In this document: positions 34,539 through 43,551 of the stretch, in pieces
How positions within the stretch are numbered: position 1 is the stretch's first letter
Layout of the letters: each line of letters opens with the position of its first letter
Assembly (NCBI RefSeq): GCF_016863315.1
Contig: NZ_BOOQ01000021.1
Span: forward strand, 1-64,000
Origin: Planotetraspora silvatica
GTDB taxonomy: Bacteria > Actinomycetota > Actinomycetes > Streptosporangiales > Streptosporangiaceae
Direction of reading: 5' to 3'
Length of the DNA stretch: 64,000 nt
The notes under the pieces: generated by a model
Database searches by the model: none
What the model saw: the letters and a program-made list of their open reading frames with translations, nothing else
Told to the model about the DNA's origin: nothing
Translations under genes and position numbers: made by a program

Positions 34539-35749
34539 GGCAGGACCTGTCGCGGGCGCGGTGGCAGGCGCTGCGGTTGGCTCTCGGCACCGCTTCGGCA
34601 CTGGGACTGGCGCGCTTCGCCTACGGACTTCTTCTGCCGGCCATGCGTGACAACCTTCACTGGACCCTGGCCGACGCCGGCACGATGAGCGCCGCCAACG
34701 GGCTCGGCTACCTCCTCGGCGCTCTGGCGACCCCCGTCGTCCGGCGACGGCTGGGCACTGCCGCCACCTTCCGCTCGGGGATGGTCCTCACCGCCATCGC
34801 GCTCGCCGCCACCCCCCTCGGTGGTGACCACCTGGCGCTGCTGACCGCACGGGTCGTCGCCGGCGCGGCGGGGGCCCTGGTGTTCGTCACGGGCGGTGTG
34901 ATCGCGGCGCGCATCGCCACCGGCATCTCCTCCGGCATGCCCATCGCCGTCTACTTCGCCGGCACCGGTCTGGGCATCGTGTTCTGCGGCGTGACCATTC
35001 CGGCCCTGGGGGATCGCTGGCAACTCGCCTGGGTCTGCCTCAGCGTCGCCGCCGGCCTGGCGGCACTGGTCAGCTGGTCCGCGGCACGCATCGACGAGGA
35101 CGCCGAGGAGGACGGCCCCGCGTCGGCCACCCCCGCCGGCCACCGGCCGGTGCGCCCGCTGTCGCGGACGGCCGTGGCCTACCTCCTGTTCGCCGCCGGA
35201 TACATCACCTACATCACCTTCCTGTCCGCGTACCTCGCAGACCGGTACGCGCCGGTTTCGCAGGTGACGTTCACCTGGACGGCCCTGGGGCTGGCCGTCA
35301 TGGCGGCACCCTTCCTGTGGAGCCGTCCCATCACCCACTGGCCCGGCAGCAGAGCCCTGGCCGCGCTGCTGGCCATCCTCGCCGGCGGTGCGGCACTCCC
35401 CCTCATGTCCCCGGCGGAGCCGGTCATCCTCGCCTCCGCGATCGTGTACGGAGCGACGTTCATGGGCGTCCCCGCCGCCGTCACCGCGCTCATCAAGGCC
35501 GCCGTCTCGCCCGCCCGCTGGACCGCCGCACTGGCGGCCTTCACCACGCTGTTCGCCGCCGGCCAGACCGCCGGCCCGTGGCTGGCCGGGCTCCTCGCCG
35601 ATCGCACCTCGACCGGCGCGACCCTGGCGTGGACCGCGATCCTGTGTGCCGCGGCGGCTCTGATCGCCACGATCGGCAACCGCTCACGCCTCTCCACCGC
35701 GCCCTCCACAACCTCCCAGCCAGGCGGCGTCATCGAGACGGACGCCTGA
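34535..35749 (+). CDS. MFS transporter (YbfB/YjiJ-like)
   Basis: A 404-aa, 12-helix major facilitator protein. The opening LGTASALGLARFAYGLLLPAM is typical of the YbfB/YjiJ group. A central cytoplasmic loop (about residues 190-210) is acidic. Substrate unknown; regulated efflux of a small molecule is likely, given the divergent TetR and twin operators. The start codon is coupled to a 25-codon leader. Confidence 0.88.
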   Translation: MRQDLSRARWQALRLALGTASALGLARFAYGLLLPAMRDNLHWTLADAGTMSAANGLGYLLGALATPVVRRRLGTAATFRSGMVLTAIALAATPLGGDHLALLTARVVAGAAGALVFVTGGVIAARIATGISSGMPIAVYFAGTGLGIVFCGVTIPALGDRWQLAWVCLSVAAGLAALVSWSAARIDEDAEEDGPASATPAGHRPVRPLSRTAVAYLLFAAGYITYITFLSAYLADRYAPVSQVTFTWTALGLAVMAAPFLWSRPITHWPGSRALAALLAILAGGAALPLMSPAEPVILASAIVYGATFMGVPAAVTALIKAAVSPARWTAALAAFTTLFAAGQTAGPWLAGLLADRTSTGATLAWTAILCAAAALIATIGNRSRLSTAPSTTSQPGGVIETDA

Positions 35750-35783
35750 GACGACTGGTTCATCCACGATAAGGAACACGGTT

Positions 35784-36470
35784 ATGGCAACTTTCGTACT
35801 GATTCCCGGTATGTGCCACGGCGGCTGGTGTTTCGATGAGCTGACCGAACAGCTCCGCGGCCACGGGCACCGCACCTACCCGCTGACGCTGACCGGGCTC
35901 AGCGAACGCGGTCACCTCCTGCACGGCGGAGTGAACCTCGACACGCACCTCCAGGACGTGACCGGCGTCCTGGAGGTCGAGGACCTCCATGACGTGGTCT
36001 TGGTCGGCCACAGTTACGGCGGGATGGTGATCACGGGCGTCGCCGACCGCATGCCCGGCCGCGTCGCCGCCCTGGTCTACCTGGACGCCATGGTGCCGGG
36101 CGACGGCGACTCGTGCTGGAGCGTGGTCTCCGATCGAGAACGGCAGTGGTACACGGACGTGGTGGAGACCGGGTACGCGGTGCGGCCGCTGCCGTTCTTC
36201 GACACCCGGGCCACACCCCACCCGATCGCCTCGCTGCTCCAGCCCCTGCGCCTCACCGGGGATCCGGCGCGGGTCCGGCGCCGGGTCTATGTGTACGCGG
36301 CGGGCTGGGACGGCGAGTCCCCCTTCACACCCGTCCATCAGCGGCTGCTCAAGGACCCCGCATGGGCGACGTACGCGCTGGACAGCGGGCACAACCTCAT
36401 GCGGGACGCACCGCAGGACCTGCTGAAGATCCTTCTCGAGGCAGCGGAACCCCGGCTCGGATCGACGTGA
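35784..36470 (+). CDS. Alpha/beta-hydrolase
   Basis: A 228-aa hydrolase with nucleophile elbow GHSYGG (Ser near residue 77) and C-terminal catalytic His in SGHNLM. The short form resembles plant-type esterase/hydroxynitrile-lyase relatives found in bacteria (opening LIPGMCHGGWCFDELTEQL). 34 nt after the MFS gene, so it is probably in the TetR regulon and may modify the compound that the transporter exports. Confidence 0.87.
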   Translation: MATFVLIPGMCHGGWCFDELTEQLRGHGHRTYPLTLTGLSERGHLLHGGVNLDTHLQDVTGVLEVEDLHDVVLVGHSYGGMVITGVADRMPGRVAALVYLDAMVPGDGDSCWSVVSDRERQWYTDVVETGYAVRPLPFFDTRATPHPIASLLQPLRLTGDPARVRRRVYVYAAGWDGESPFTPVHQRLLKDPAWATYALDSGHNLMRDAPQDLLKILLEAAEPRLGST

Positions 36471-36777
36471 GGTCGGTGTACCGGACGGCGGGCGGTCGTG
36501 GCCCGCGTGCAGGATGACGGCCACGGGGGCTCGGCCGACGGCTCGGTGCCCGCGGTCGCGGTGACCGGCACCGACTGCTCGCCCGCGACGGCGAGCAGCC
36601 GGTCGTCCGCAGGGCTCCGGACGGCTCGGCTCGGGTCAGCCCCGCTGCTCCTCGGGACACGGTGAGCCGCGACCGCCCGACATACTAAGGTAAGGATTAC
36701 CTAACTACACAAGACCGTCCCGGGCTACAGTTAAGGCCTGCCTAACCTAAGGATGCTGAGTCGTTGGACAGACCCCG
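36471..36777 (+). promoter_or_regulatory. Control region of the siderophore importer with two iron boxes
   Basis: 307 nt. The first 200 nt hold no recognisable gene. Iron box 1, TAAGGTAAGGATTACCTAA (36686-36704), matches the DtxR/IdeR consensus at 18 of 19 positions. Iron box 2 at 36732-36750 (TAAGGCCTGCCTAACCTAA) matches 16 of 19 and is 27 nt before the first permease start. Together they imply strong iron repression of the importer operon. Confidence 0.85.
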
Positions 36778-37803
36778 GTGACGCGGGACAGGGGGCTCCG
36801 TCCCGTCCTCCTCGCGGCGGTGCTCGCCGCCCTCCTCGTGGTGCTCTGCCTGCTGTCGATAGCGCTCGGCGCGCTGAACATCCCGCTCGACCAGGTCGTC
36901 CGCGCGCTGTTCGGCCACCCCGACAGCACGCGCGTGGAGAACGTCATCTGGTCGGTGCGGATCCCCCGCACGGCCCTCGGCCTCGCGGCCGGCGCGGCGC
37001 TCGGCCTGTCCGGCGCGCTCATGCAGGCCCTCACCCGCAATCCGCTCGCCGACCCTGGAGTGCTCGGAGTCAGCGCGGGCGCCTCGTTCGCGATCGTCTT
37101 GTCGGTGGCGGTCCTGGGGGTCGGGTCGGTGTTGGGTTACATCTGGTTCGCCTTCGCGGGAGCGCTCGTGGCGAGCGTGCTCGTCTACCTGCTCGGCGGC
37201 CTGGGCCGTTCGGGGCAGACACCGGTGAAGCTGGCGCTGGCCGGAGTCGCCATCACCTCGTTGCTCACCTCGCTCACCAGCGCGATCGCGTTGACCGATC
37301 CCGACGCGCTCAACCGCTACCGGTTCTGGAACGCGGGATCGCTCGCCGACAGGGACGGCGGCGTGGTGCTTCAGGTCCTGCCCTTCCTCGCCGTGGGCGC
37401 CGTTCTGGCGTTGTCGAGCGCGCCCGCGCTCAACAGCCTCGCGCTCGGCGACGACGTGGCGGCCTCGCTCGGCCGGCGGCTCGGCCTGGTGCGGTTGCAG
37501 GGGGTGGCCGCGGTCACCTTGCTGACGGGAGGCGCGGTGGTGGCCATCGGGCCCGTCGTGTTCGTCGGACTGGTGGTCCCGCATGTCGCGCGGGTCCTCG
37601 CCCAGCAGGCCGCCATCGGCCCCGACCATCGGTGGCTCCTACCCCTGTCGGCGGTGCTCGCGCCCTGCCTTGTCCTCACGGCGGACGTCATCGGACGCCT
37701 CGTCGTCCGCCCGAGCGAGATCCAGGCGGGGGTCCTGGTCGCGTTCATCGGCGCGCCGTTCTTCATCGCCCTGGTGCGCCGCCGACGGCTCGCGGAGGTG
37801 TGA
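36778..37803 (+). CDS. Siderophore ABC importer permease, FecCD family (first)
   Basis: A 341-aa permease with nine to ten transmembrane helices. The family signature GLSGALMQALTRNPLADPGVLGVSAGA lies at about residues 78-104 and the coupling region near VVPHVAR. The GTG start at 36778 lacks a strong ribosome site, but an in-frame stop at 36757 leaves no better start. First gene of a three-gene operon behind two iron boxes. Confidence 0.94.
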   Translation: MTRDRGLRPVLLAAVLAALLVVLCLLSIALGALNIPLDQVVRALFGHPDSTRVENVIWSVRIPRTALGLAAGAALGLSGALMQALTRNPLADPGVLGVSAGASFAIVLSVAVLGVGSVLGYIWFAFAGALVASVLVYLLGGLGRSGQTPVKLALAGVAITSLLTSLTSAIALTDPDALNRYRFWNAGSLADRDGGVVLQVLPFLAVGAVLALSSAPALNSLALGDDVAASLGRRLGLVRLQGVAAVTLLTGGAVVAIGPVVFVGLVVPHVARVLAQQAAIGPDHRWLLPLSAVLAPCLVLTADVIGRLVVRPSEIQAGVLVAFIGAPFFIALVRRRRLAEV

Positions 37804-37805
37804 GC

Positions 37806-38876
37806 GTGACTCCGTCCCCGTCCGTGCTCACCCACTCCTCCCGCCGCACGTTCCGGCTGGCCGTACCGCCCGTCTCCGGTGTGCTGCGGCCCCGGCTCGT
37901 CGCGGTCTGCGTGACCCTCGCCGTCGGCGCCTTCCTGGTCTTCTGCTGGGGCGTCGCGATAGGCGACTACCCGGTCGGCCTGGCCGACGTGATGAAGGCG
38001 CTCGCCGGCTCGGGGGATCCCGGGACGCTGCTGGTCGTCAGGGAGTTGCGCTTGCCGCGCGCGATGGTCGGCCTGCTGGCGGGCGTCGCGTTCGCCCTGT
38101 CCGGCGCGCTGTTCCAGACCATGACCCGCAATCCGCTGGCCAGCCCGGACATGATCGGCATCATCGAGGGCGCGGGGACCGCGGTGGTGGCCGGCATCGT
38201 CCTCGGCTGGGACGGCGGTCTCGGCACCCAGGCGCTGGGCCTGCTCGGAGCCCTCGCCACCGCCCTGCTGGTCTACCTGCTGGCCTGGCGCCGCGGGACC
38301 ACCGGCTACCGGATCATCCTGGTCGGCATCGGGGTCGCGTGGATGTGCACGAGCGCGACCGACTTCCTCATGGCGCGCGGCGGGCGGTTCCAGGCGCAGG
38401 CCGCGCTGGGCTGGCTCGTGGGCAACCTCAACGGCCGCGACTGGGCCCAGGTGGGCCCGCTGGCCGTCGCCATGGCCGCCCTGGTGCCGGCCGCGCTGCT
38501 GCTCGGCCGCTGGATGCGGACGCTCCAACTCGGCAACGACCTGGCCACGGGCCTCGGGACGCCGGTGCAACCGGTCCGGCTCGCGCTGCTGCTCGTCGGC
38601 GTCGGGCTGATCGCCTTCGCCACCGCCGCGGCGGGCCCGGTCGCGTTCGTCGCATTGGCGGCGCCGCAGATCGCGCAGCGCCTGGCCGGCACGGCGTGGC
38701 CGCCGCTGGTGGCGTCCGGGCTGACCGGGGCGCTCGTCGTCCTGTCCGCCGACCTCATCGCGCGGACACTCATCCCCGGCACGGAACTGCCGGTCGGAAT
38801 CGTCACCGGCGTCCTCGGCGCGCCGGTCCTGCTCTGGCTGCTCATCCGCGCGAACCGCGCGGGCTCAGGAGGCTGA
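37806..38876 (+). CDS. Siderophore ABC importer permease, FecCD family (second)
   Basis: A 356-aa FecCD permease with the signature FALSGALFQTMTRNPLASPDMIGI. It starts with GTG 2 nt after the first permease stop, so translation is coupled. It forms the channel heterodimer with the preceding protein. Confidence 0.94.
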   Translation: MTPSPSVLTHSSRRTFRLAVPPVSGVLRPRLVAVCVTLAVGAFLVFCWGVAIGDYPVGLADVMKALAGSGDPGTLLVVRELRLPRAMVGLLAGVAFALSGALFQTMTRNPLASPDMIGIIEGAGTAVVAGIVLGWDGGLGTQALGLLGALATALLVYLLAWRRGTTGYRIILVGIGVAWMCTSATDFLMARGGRFQAQAALGWLVGNLNGRDWAQVGPLAVAMAALVPAALLLGRWMRTLQLGNDLATGLGTPVQPVRLALLLVGVGLIAFATAAAGPVAFVALAAPQIAQRLAGTAWPPLVASGLTGALVVLSADLIARTLIPGTELPVGIVTGVLGAPVLLWLLIRANRAGSGG

Positions 38877-38880
38877 ACGG

Positions 38881-39732
38881 ATGTCGACCACAAGCCCGGA
38901 CCTGCGGGCGAGCGGGCTGCGTCTGGCGTACGACGACCGGCTGATCGTCGACGACCTCGATCTGGCGGTCCCGCCCGGCCGGGTGACCGCCATCGTCGGC
39001 GCCAACGCCTGCGGCAAGTCGACGCTGCTGCGGGCACTGGCCCGGCTGCTCACGCCCCGCGGCGGCGCCGTACGGCTCGACGGGCGGGCTCTGCAGTCCG
39101 TGCCGACGAGGGAGCTGGCCCAGCGCCTCGGCATCCTGCCGCAGTCTCCTGTGGCCCCGGAGGGGTTGACCGTCATCGACCTCGTCAGCCGCGGCCGGTC
39201 CCCCCACCAGACGTGGTGGCGGCAGTGGTCGGAGGCCGACGAGCGCGCCGTCGCCGGAGCACTGGCCGCCACGGGACTGACCGGGCTCGCCGACCGCCTG
39301 GTCGACGAACTGTCCGGCGGCCAGCGTCAGCGCGCCTGGATCGCGATGGCCGTGGCTCAGGGCACCGAGGTGCTGTTGCTGGACGAGCCGACCACCTACC
39401 TGGACCTGGCCCACCAGATCGACGTCCTGGACCTCGTCGCCGACCTCAACCGGCGCGAGAACCGCACGGTCGTGATGGTCCTGCACGACCTCAACCAGGC
39501 CTGTCGTTACGCCGATCACGTCGTCGCCATGAAGTCGGGCCGGATCGTGGCGGAGGGCGCGCCCGCCGACGTCATCACCGCCCAGTCGGTCGAGGAGGTC
39601 TTCGACCTACGCTGTCAGGTGATGACGGATCCGGTCAGCGGCACGCCCCTGGTCATCCCGATGGGCCGCCACCACGACGGCGCGGCCCAGGAGACGGCGG
39701 ACGGCGGCGCGGAGGTCAGGGCCGGGCGGTGA
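38881..39732 (+). CDS. Siderophore ABC importer ATPase (FecE/FepC type)
   Basis: A 283-aa ATPase. Walker A is GANACGKST (Ala where the usual motif has Gly), signature LSGGQRQRAWIAMAVAQG, and Walker B EVLLLDEPTTYLDLAHQ, the classic FepC/FecE form. Four nt after the second permease. Completes the importer with the binding lipoprotein at 32608. Confidence 0.95.
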   Translation: MSTTSPDLRASGLRLAYDDRLIVDDLDLAVPPGRVTAIVGANACGKSTLLRALARLLTPRGGAVRLDGRALQSVPTRELAQRLGILPQSPVAPEGLTVIDLVSRGRSPHQTWWRQWSEADERAVAGALAATGLTGLADRLVDELSGGQRQRAWIAMAVAQGTEVLLLDEPTTYLDLAHQIDVLDLVADLNRRENRTVVMVLHDLNQACRYADHVVAMKSGRIVAEGAPADVITAQSVEEVFDLRCQVMTDPVSGTPLVIPMGRHHDGAAQETADGGAEVRAGR

Positions 39733-39745
39733 GATAGCCGCCGGC

Positions 39746-39883
39746 GTGACGGCGGGCATCTACCTCCAGGGTGGAACCGAGCACAGCCACGGCCTCACCT
39801 CGACCCTGCCGTCCACCACGGCCGTCCGGGCGGGCGAGATCCGCGACTCCCTGCTCACCCGCCGTACGCCCCGCGCGTCGTGA
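39746..39883 (+). pseudogene. C-terminal fragment of a siderophore ornithine/lysine N-monooxygenase
   Basis: A 45-codon open frame whose product (GIYLQGGTEHSHGLTS, then TTAVRAGEIRDSLLTRR) resembles the extreme C-terminus of SidA/PvdA-type amino-acid N-hydroxylases, which make the hydroxamate groups of siderophores. The usual 400 preceding residues are absent; fecE ends only 13 nt upstream. It is read as a gene remnant, suggesting loss of a biosynthetic gene from this locus. Recognition is by motif only. Confidence 0.6.
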
Positions 39884-39910
39884 CCGCCACGCGCGGGGCC
39901 ACCCCGGTTC

Positions 39911-40537
39911 CTACTGGACCTGCGTGCCGAAGGTGCACAGGGAGACGACGGTGTTGACGTCCTTGGTGACCCTGGCCTCGATGTCGGACGGAGGCGCGGT
40001 CTTCTTGTCGAGCGCCTGAACGAGGTCGTCGTAGTCCCCCGCCAGCGTGGTCATCGCCTTGCGCACATTGTCATCCTTGGCCTTGTCCCCGGCCGTGTTG
40101 AGCTTCGTGACGATGGTCGTCAGCTCCTTCTTGAGCGTGGCGGGATCCGACGAGAGCTTGAGGGCGTCCTCGAGGATCACCGACTTCCCGGCCGTGCAGC
40201 CCGGGTCGAGAACGGTCGCGACGTTGTCGCCCACGGCCCTGACCACGACGATGGTCAGCCCGGTCCAGCCCGCCGTGACGACCAGCGAGATGATGATGCC
40301 GGCGATCGCCAGGCCCCTGCCCTTCCCGCCGCGCTTCGGCGCCACGACCAGGCCGATGATGCTCAGGATGAACCCGATCGGGGAGACCAGGAACGCCAGG
40401 ACGAATCCGGCGACGGCGAGCCCGTTCGAGGTCTTCACCGGCTCGGTGCCGTATCCGTACGGACCACCGGCCGGAGGCTGGCCGGGGTAACCGGGCTGAC
40501 CGGGGAAACCGGCGGGGGGCTGCGGGGGGGTACTCAT
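39911..40537 (-). CDS. DUF4190-like membrane protein with extracytoplasmic domain
   Basis: A 208-aa protein. A Pro/Gly/Tyr-rich N-terminus (about 1-32) precedes two transmembrane helices (about residues 38-62 and 76-100) of DUF4190 type (NGLAVAGFVLAFLVSPIGFILSIIGLV), then a helical extracytoplasmic domain with two Cys. ATG codons at 40549 and 40537 both occur; MSTPPQPP at 40537 is the usual family start. Function unknown; such proteins are common, often single-copy envelope proteins in actinomycetes. Confidence 0.78.
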   Translation of the reverse strand: MSTPPQPPAGFPGQPGYPGQPPAGGPYGYGTEPVKTSNGLAVAGFVLAFLVSPIGFILSIIGLVVAPKRGGKGRGLAIAGIIISLVVTAGWTGLTIVVVRAVGDNVATVLDPGCTAGKSVILEDALKLSSDPATLKKELTTIVTKLNTAGDKAKDDNVRKAMTTLAGDYDDLVQALDKKTAPPSDIEARVTKDVNTVVSLCTFGTQVQ

Positions 40538-41080
40538 AGTTTCATCCATTCGAGAAATTCATTGATTCGCGGCATCCGGGCGACCGGTACGGATCGAGGA
40601 GCCGCGACCACGCTCCCGCGAGCGCGAAGGCGCTCCAGGCGGCGGTGAGGGAAGACCAGCACAGACGTGGTCGAGCATCCGTCCGGCGGTCAGGTCATTC
40701 GAGCCTCTCTCACGTTCTCGCATCTGTCGGCGTGTACCGCCGACACGATTCCGAGGAGTCGGGTCGAATACGGCCGGAGCGCGACTTTACTGACACCTTC
40801 CTCGCCGAGCAAGGCTCATATGGGTAACGCATTCGCCCGGGTGAAAATGTGGTGAAAAGTTGTCGAACCAGGGCCTGGCACGCTCCAACATCCCGTATCG
40901 AACTGCGCCATGTCCACCCGATTCGACATCACTCGCGCCGATCACAGGGTCGTGGGCGCACAACCACGAATACGACGATCTATCACCGAGGCGTCCAGAT
41001 CCCCGTAAGCCGACCACGATCCCTGCAATATAGTTAGTTGACATTAGGTAACTAGTTGCGGAGTCCGAAGGGGCTGGCCG
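40538..41080. promoter_or_regulatory. Gene-free region upstream of the DHA2 exporter
   Basis: 543 nt with no convincing gene. The first 450 nt are unremarkable. The last 50 nt are A+T-rich and hold an inverted repeat TAGTT-N10-AACTA (41035-41054) that overlaps a perfect -35 hexamer TTGACA (41038-41043). This is a likely repressor-blocked promoter; the MarR protein encoded after the exporter is the natural candidate repressor. Confidence 0.5.
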
Positions 41081-42844
41081 ATGGCGGCTGACGGAACACT
41101 CGAGTCCACCTCGAAGCGCAGATGGGGCGGTGCGCCGAAGATCGATTCCGATCATCCGCACTACAAATGGGTGGCATTGTCCAACACGACACTGGGCACG
41201 CTGATCGCCACGATCAACAGCTCGATCGTGCTGATCTCGCTTCCGGCGATCTTCAACGGGATACGGCTCGACCCCTTGGAACCCGGCAACGTCAGCTACC
41301 TGCTCTGGATGCTGATGGGATACATGCTGGTCAGCGCCGTCCTCGTGGTCAGCTTGGGCCGGCTCGGCGACATCTTCGGCCGGATCAAGATCTACAACGC
41401 CGGTTTCCTGCTGTTCACGCTGACCTCGATCGCGCTGTCGCTGGATCCGTACCACGGGGGCGCGGGCGCACTCTGGCTGATCGGCTGGCGCGTCGCACAG
41501 GCGATCGGCGGCTCGATGCTGATGGCGAACTCGGCGGCGATCATCACCGACGCGTTCCCCACCCGGCAGCGCGGCATGGCGCTCGGTGTGAACATCGTGG
41601 CCGGCATCGCGGGCTCGTTCATCGGCCTCGTGCTGGGCGGCCTGCTCGCCGAGTGGAACTGGCACTCGATCTTCTGGATCAACGTGCCGATCGGCATCGT
41701 GGGGACCATCTGGGCCTACCGCTCGCTGCACGACACCGGCGTGCGCAGGCCCGCGAAGATCGACTGGTGGGGCAACGTCACCTTCGCCGTCGGGCTCACC
41801 GCGCTTCTCGCCGGGATCACGTACGGCATCCAGCCGTACGGAGGGAGCACGATGGGCTGGACGAACCCCTGGGTGCTCGCGGGCCTGATCGGCGGCGTCG
41901 TCCTGCTCGCGCTCTTCTGCTACATCGAGACCCGGGTCACCGACGCCATGTTCCCGCTCAAGCTGTTCCGGAACGCGGTCTTCGCCGGCGGCAACGCCGC
42001 GACCCTGCTGGGATCGATCGGACGCGGCGGCCTTCAGTTCATGCTGATCATCTGGTTGCAGGGGATCTGGCTGCCCCTGCACGGCTACAACTACGAGGAC
42101 ACTCCCCTGTGGGCCGGCATCTATCTACTGCCGCTCACGGTCGGGTTCCTGGCCGCCGGGCCGCTCGCGGGTTACCTGTCCGACAGGTTCGGCGCCCGCC
42201 TGTTCGCGGCGAGCGGGCTCGTGCTCATGGCGGTGTCGTTCCTCGGGCTGCTGGCGCTGCCGACGGACTTCGACTACTGGGCCTTCGCGGCGCTGATCTT
42301 CCTCAACGGCCTCAGCGGCGGCCTGTACGCCGCACCCAACACGTCCCTGATCATGTCGGCCGTGCCCGCGGAAGCCCGCGGCGCGGCGTCCGGGATGCGG
42401 GCCACCTTCCAGAACGCCGGCATGGTGTTGTCGATCGGCGTCTTCTTCTCGCTGATGGTGGCCGGCCTCGCGAGCTCGCTGCCGCACACGCTCAGCACGG
42501 GTCTCACCGCGCAGGGAGTCCCCGCCGCGTCGGCGAACGCGATCGCCGCGCTGCCCCCGGTGGGCACTCTGTTCGCCGCCTTCCTCGGCTACAACCCCAT
42601 CCAGCAACTCCTCGGCCCGCAGACGCTGGGCCAGTTGCCGGCGGCCAACGCGCACACCCTCACCGGCAGGGAGTTCTTCCCCAACCTGATCTCCGGCCCG
42701 TTCCACGACGGACTGGTGGTGGTGTTCTGGCTCGCGATCGTCATCTCGCTCATCGCGGCGGCGGCCTCCCTCATCCGCGGGCGCGACGGTGCGGAGTCCC
42801 AGCCCGATGGCGTTGGCGGCCAGAGTCCCGCGCGCGTGGGATGA
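41081..42844 (+). CDS. DHA2-family (14-TM) MFS drug exporter
   Basis: A 587-aa EmrB/QacA-type transporter with about 14 transmembrane helices. Motif A lies in [14 protein letters not shown], motif C in [24 protein letters not shown]. The longer loop between the last two helices (about residues 490-545) is typical of DHA2 members. A MarR regulator gene follows 138 nt downstream on the same strand. Confidence 0.93.
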   Translation: MAADGTLESTSKRRWGGAPKIDSDHPHYKWVALSNTTLGTLIATINSSIVLISLPAIFNGIRLDPLEPGNVSYLLWMLMGYMLVSAVLVVSLGRLGDIFGRIKIYNAGFLLFTLTSIALSLDPYHGGAGALWLIGWRVAQAIGGSMLMANSAAIITDAFPTRQRGMALGVNIVAGIAGSFIGLVLGGLLAEWNWHSIFWINVPIGIVGTIWAYRSLHDTGVRRPAKIDWWGNVTFAVGLTALLAGITYGIQPYGGSTMGWTNPWVLAGLIGGVVLLALFCYIETRVTDAMFPLKLFRNAVFAGGNAATLLGSIGRGGLQFMLIIWLQGIWLPLHGYNYEDTPLWAGIYLLPLTVGFLAAGPLAGYLSDRFGARLFAASGLVLMAVSFLGLLALPTDFDYWAFAALIFLNGLSGGLYAAPNTSLIMSAVPAEARGAASGMRATFQNAGMVLSIGVFFSLMVAGLASSLPHTLSTGLTAQGVPAASANAIAALPPVGTLFAAFLGYNPIQQLLGPQTLGQLPAANAHTLTGREFFPNLISGPFHDGLVVVFWLAIVISLIAAAASLIRGRDGAESQPDGVGGQSPARVG

Positions 42845-42937
42845 GAGCACGCGGGCTGACGGGCCGTCACGGTCCCACCCGTACGGCGGGCGCATTAGAT
42901 GTCCCGATCTGTGCGGGTATGGACCGGGCGGCCCAGC

Positions 42938-42958
42938 CCGTACGGTAGGACCGTACGG
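42938..42958. promoter_or_regulatory. Paired CCGTACGG palindromes before the MarR gene
   Basis: Two identical 8-bp palindromes (42938-42945 and 42951-42958, 13 bp apart) lie 25-45 nt before the MarR start; a third copy is at 42879-42886. A plausible MarR autoregulatory site, though GTACGG is frequent in this sequence. Confidence 0.4.
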
Positions 42959-42982
42959 AGTCGGCAGAGGACCGGAGGAACG

Positions 42983-43462
42983 ATGGGTGACCCGACCGGG
43001 CAGCACACCCGGCAGGCCACAGGCGGGGATCTCGACCCGGAGGAGGTGGGCAGGCTCCGGCTGGTGATCGCCCGGCTGCACCGCCAGATGGCGCAGGCCT
43101 CCGGCAGCCAGGACCTCACCTTCGCCCAACTGTCGGCCCTCGCGCGGATCGAGCAGCGCGGCCCGATCCGCCTGGGCGAACTGGCCACGCGGGAGGGCGT
43201 CTCCGCGCCGTCCATGACCCGGACCATCACTCCCCTGTCGGCGGCCGGGCTCATCGGCAAGGCCTCCGACCCCGAGGACGGCCGGTCGTTCCTGGTGGAC
43301 ATCACGGCGACCGGCAGGAAGACCCTCGCGCGCATCCGCAGAGAGCGGTCGGCGCTGCTCGCCCGGCGCATCGACCGGCTGGACCGGGAACAGCGTGAGG
43401 CGCTGGCGGCGGCGATCCCGATCCTGGAGATCCTCGTGGACGAGTCGGCCGAACGATCCTGA
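42983..43462 (+). CDS. MarR-family transcriptional regulator
   Basis: A 159-aa winged-helix regulator (LTFAQLSALARIEQRGPIRLGELATREGVSAPSMTRTI in about residues 47-85; wing with DPEDGRSFLV). The ATG at 42983 has GGAGG at 42974-42978. An in-frame extension to 42899 lacks a ribosome site. Likely repressor of the preceding DHA2 exporter and of itself. Confidence 0.92.
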   Translation: MGDPTGQHTRQATGGDLDPEEVGRLRLVIARLHRQMAQASGSQDLTFAQLSALARIEQRGPIRLGELATREGVSAPSMTRTITPLSAAGLIGKASDPEDGRSFLVDITATGRKTLARIRRERSALLARRIDRLDREQREALAAAIPILEILVDESAERS

Positions 43463-43551
43463 CGGATTCCCCGGGCCGTCCTCCTCCACCCGTCGGCTGA
43501 TCTGCGCTCGAGACTCCCCGGCCTCCGGCCGGTCGATCTATGCTCGAGCGC

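Noticed and set aside
40645-41037. Small open frames of about 60 codons upstream of the DHA2 exporter
   Set aside because: No ribosome sites, no protein-like features, and mutual overlap in several frames.
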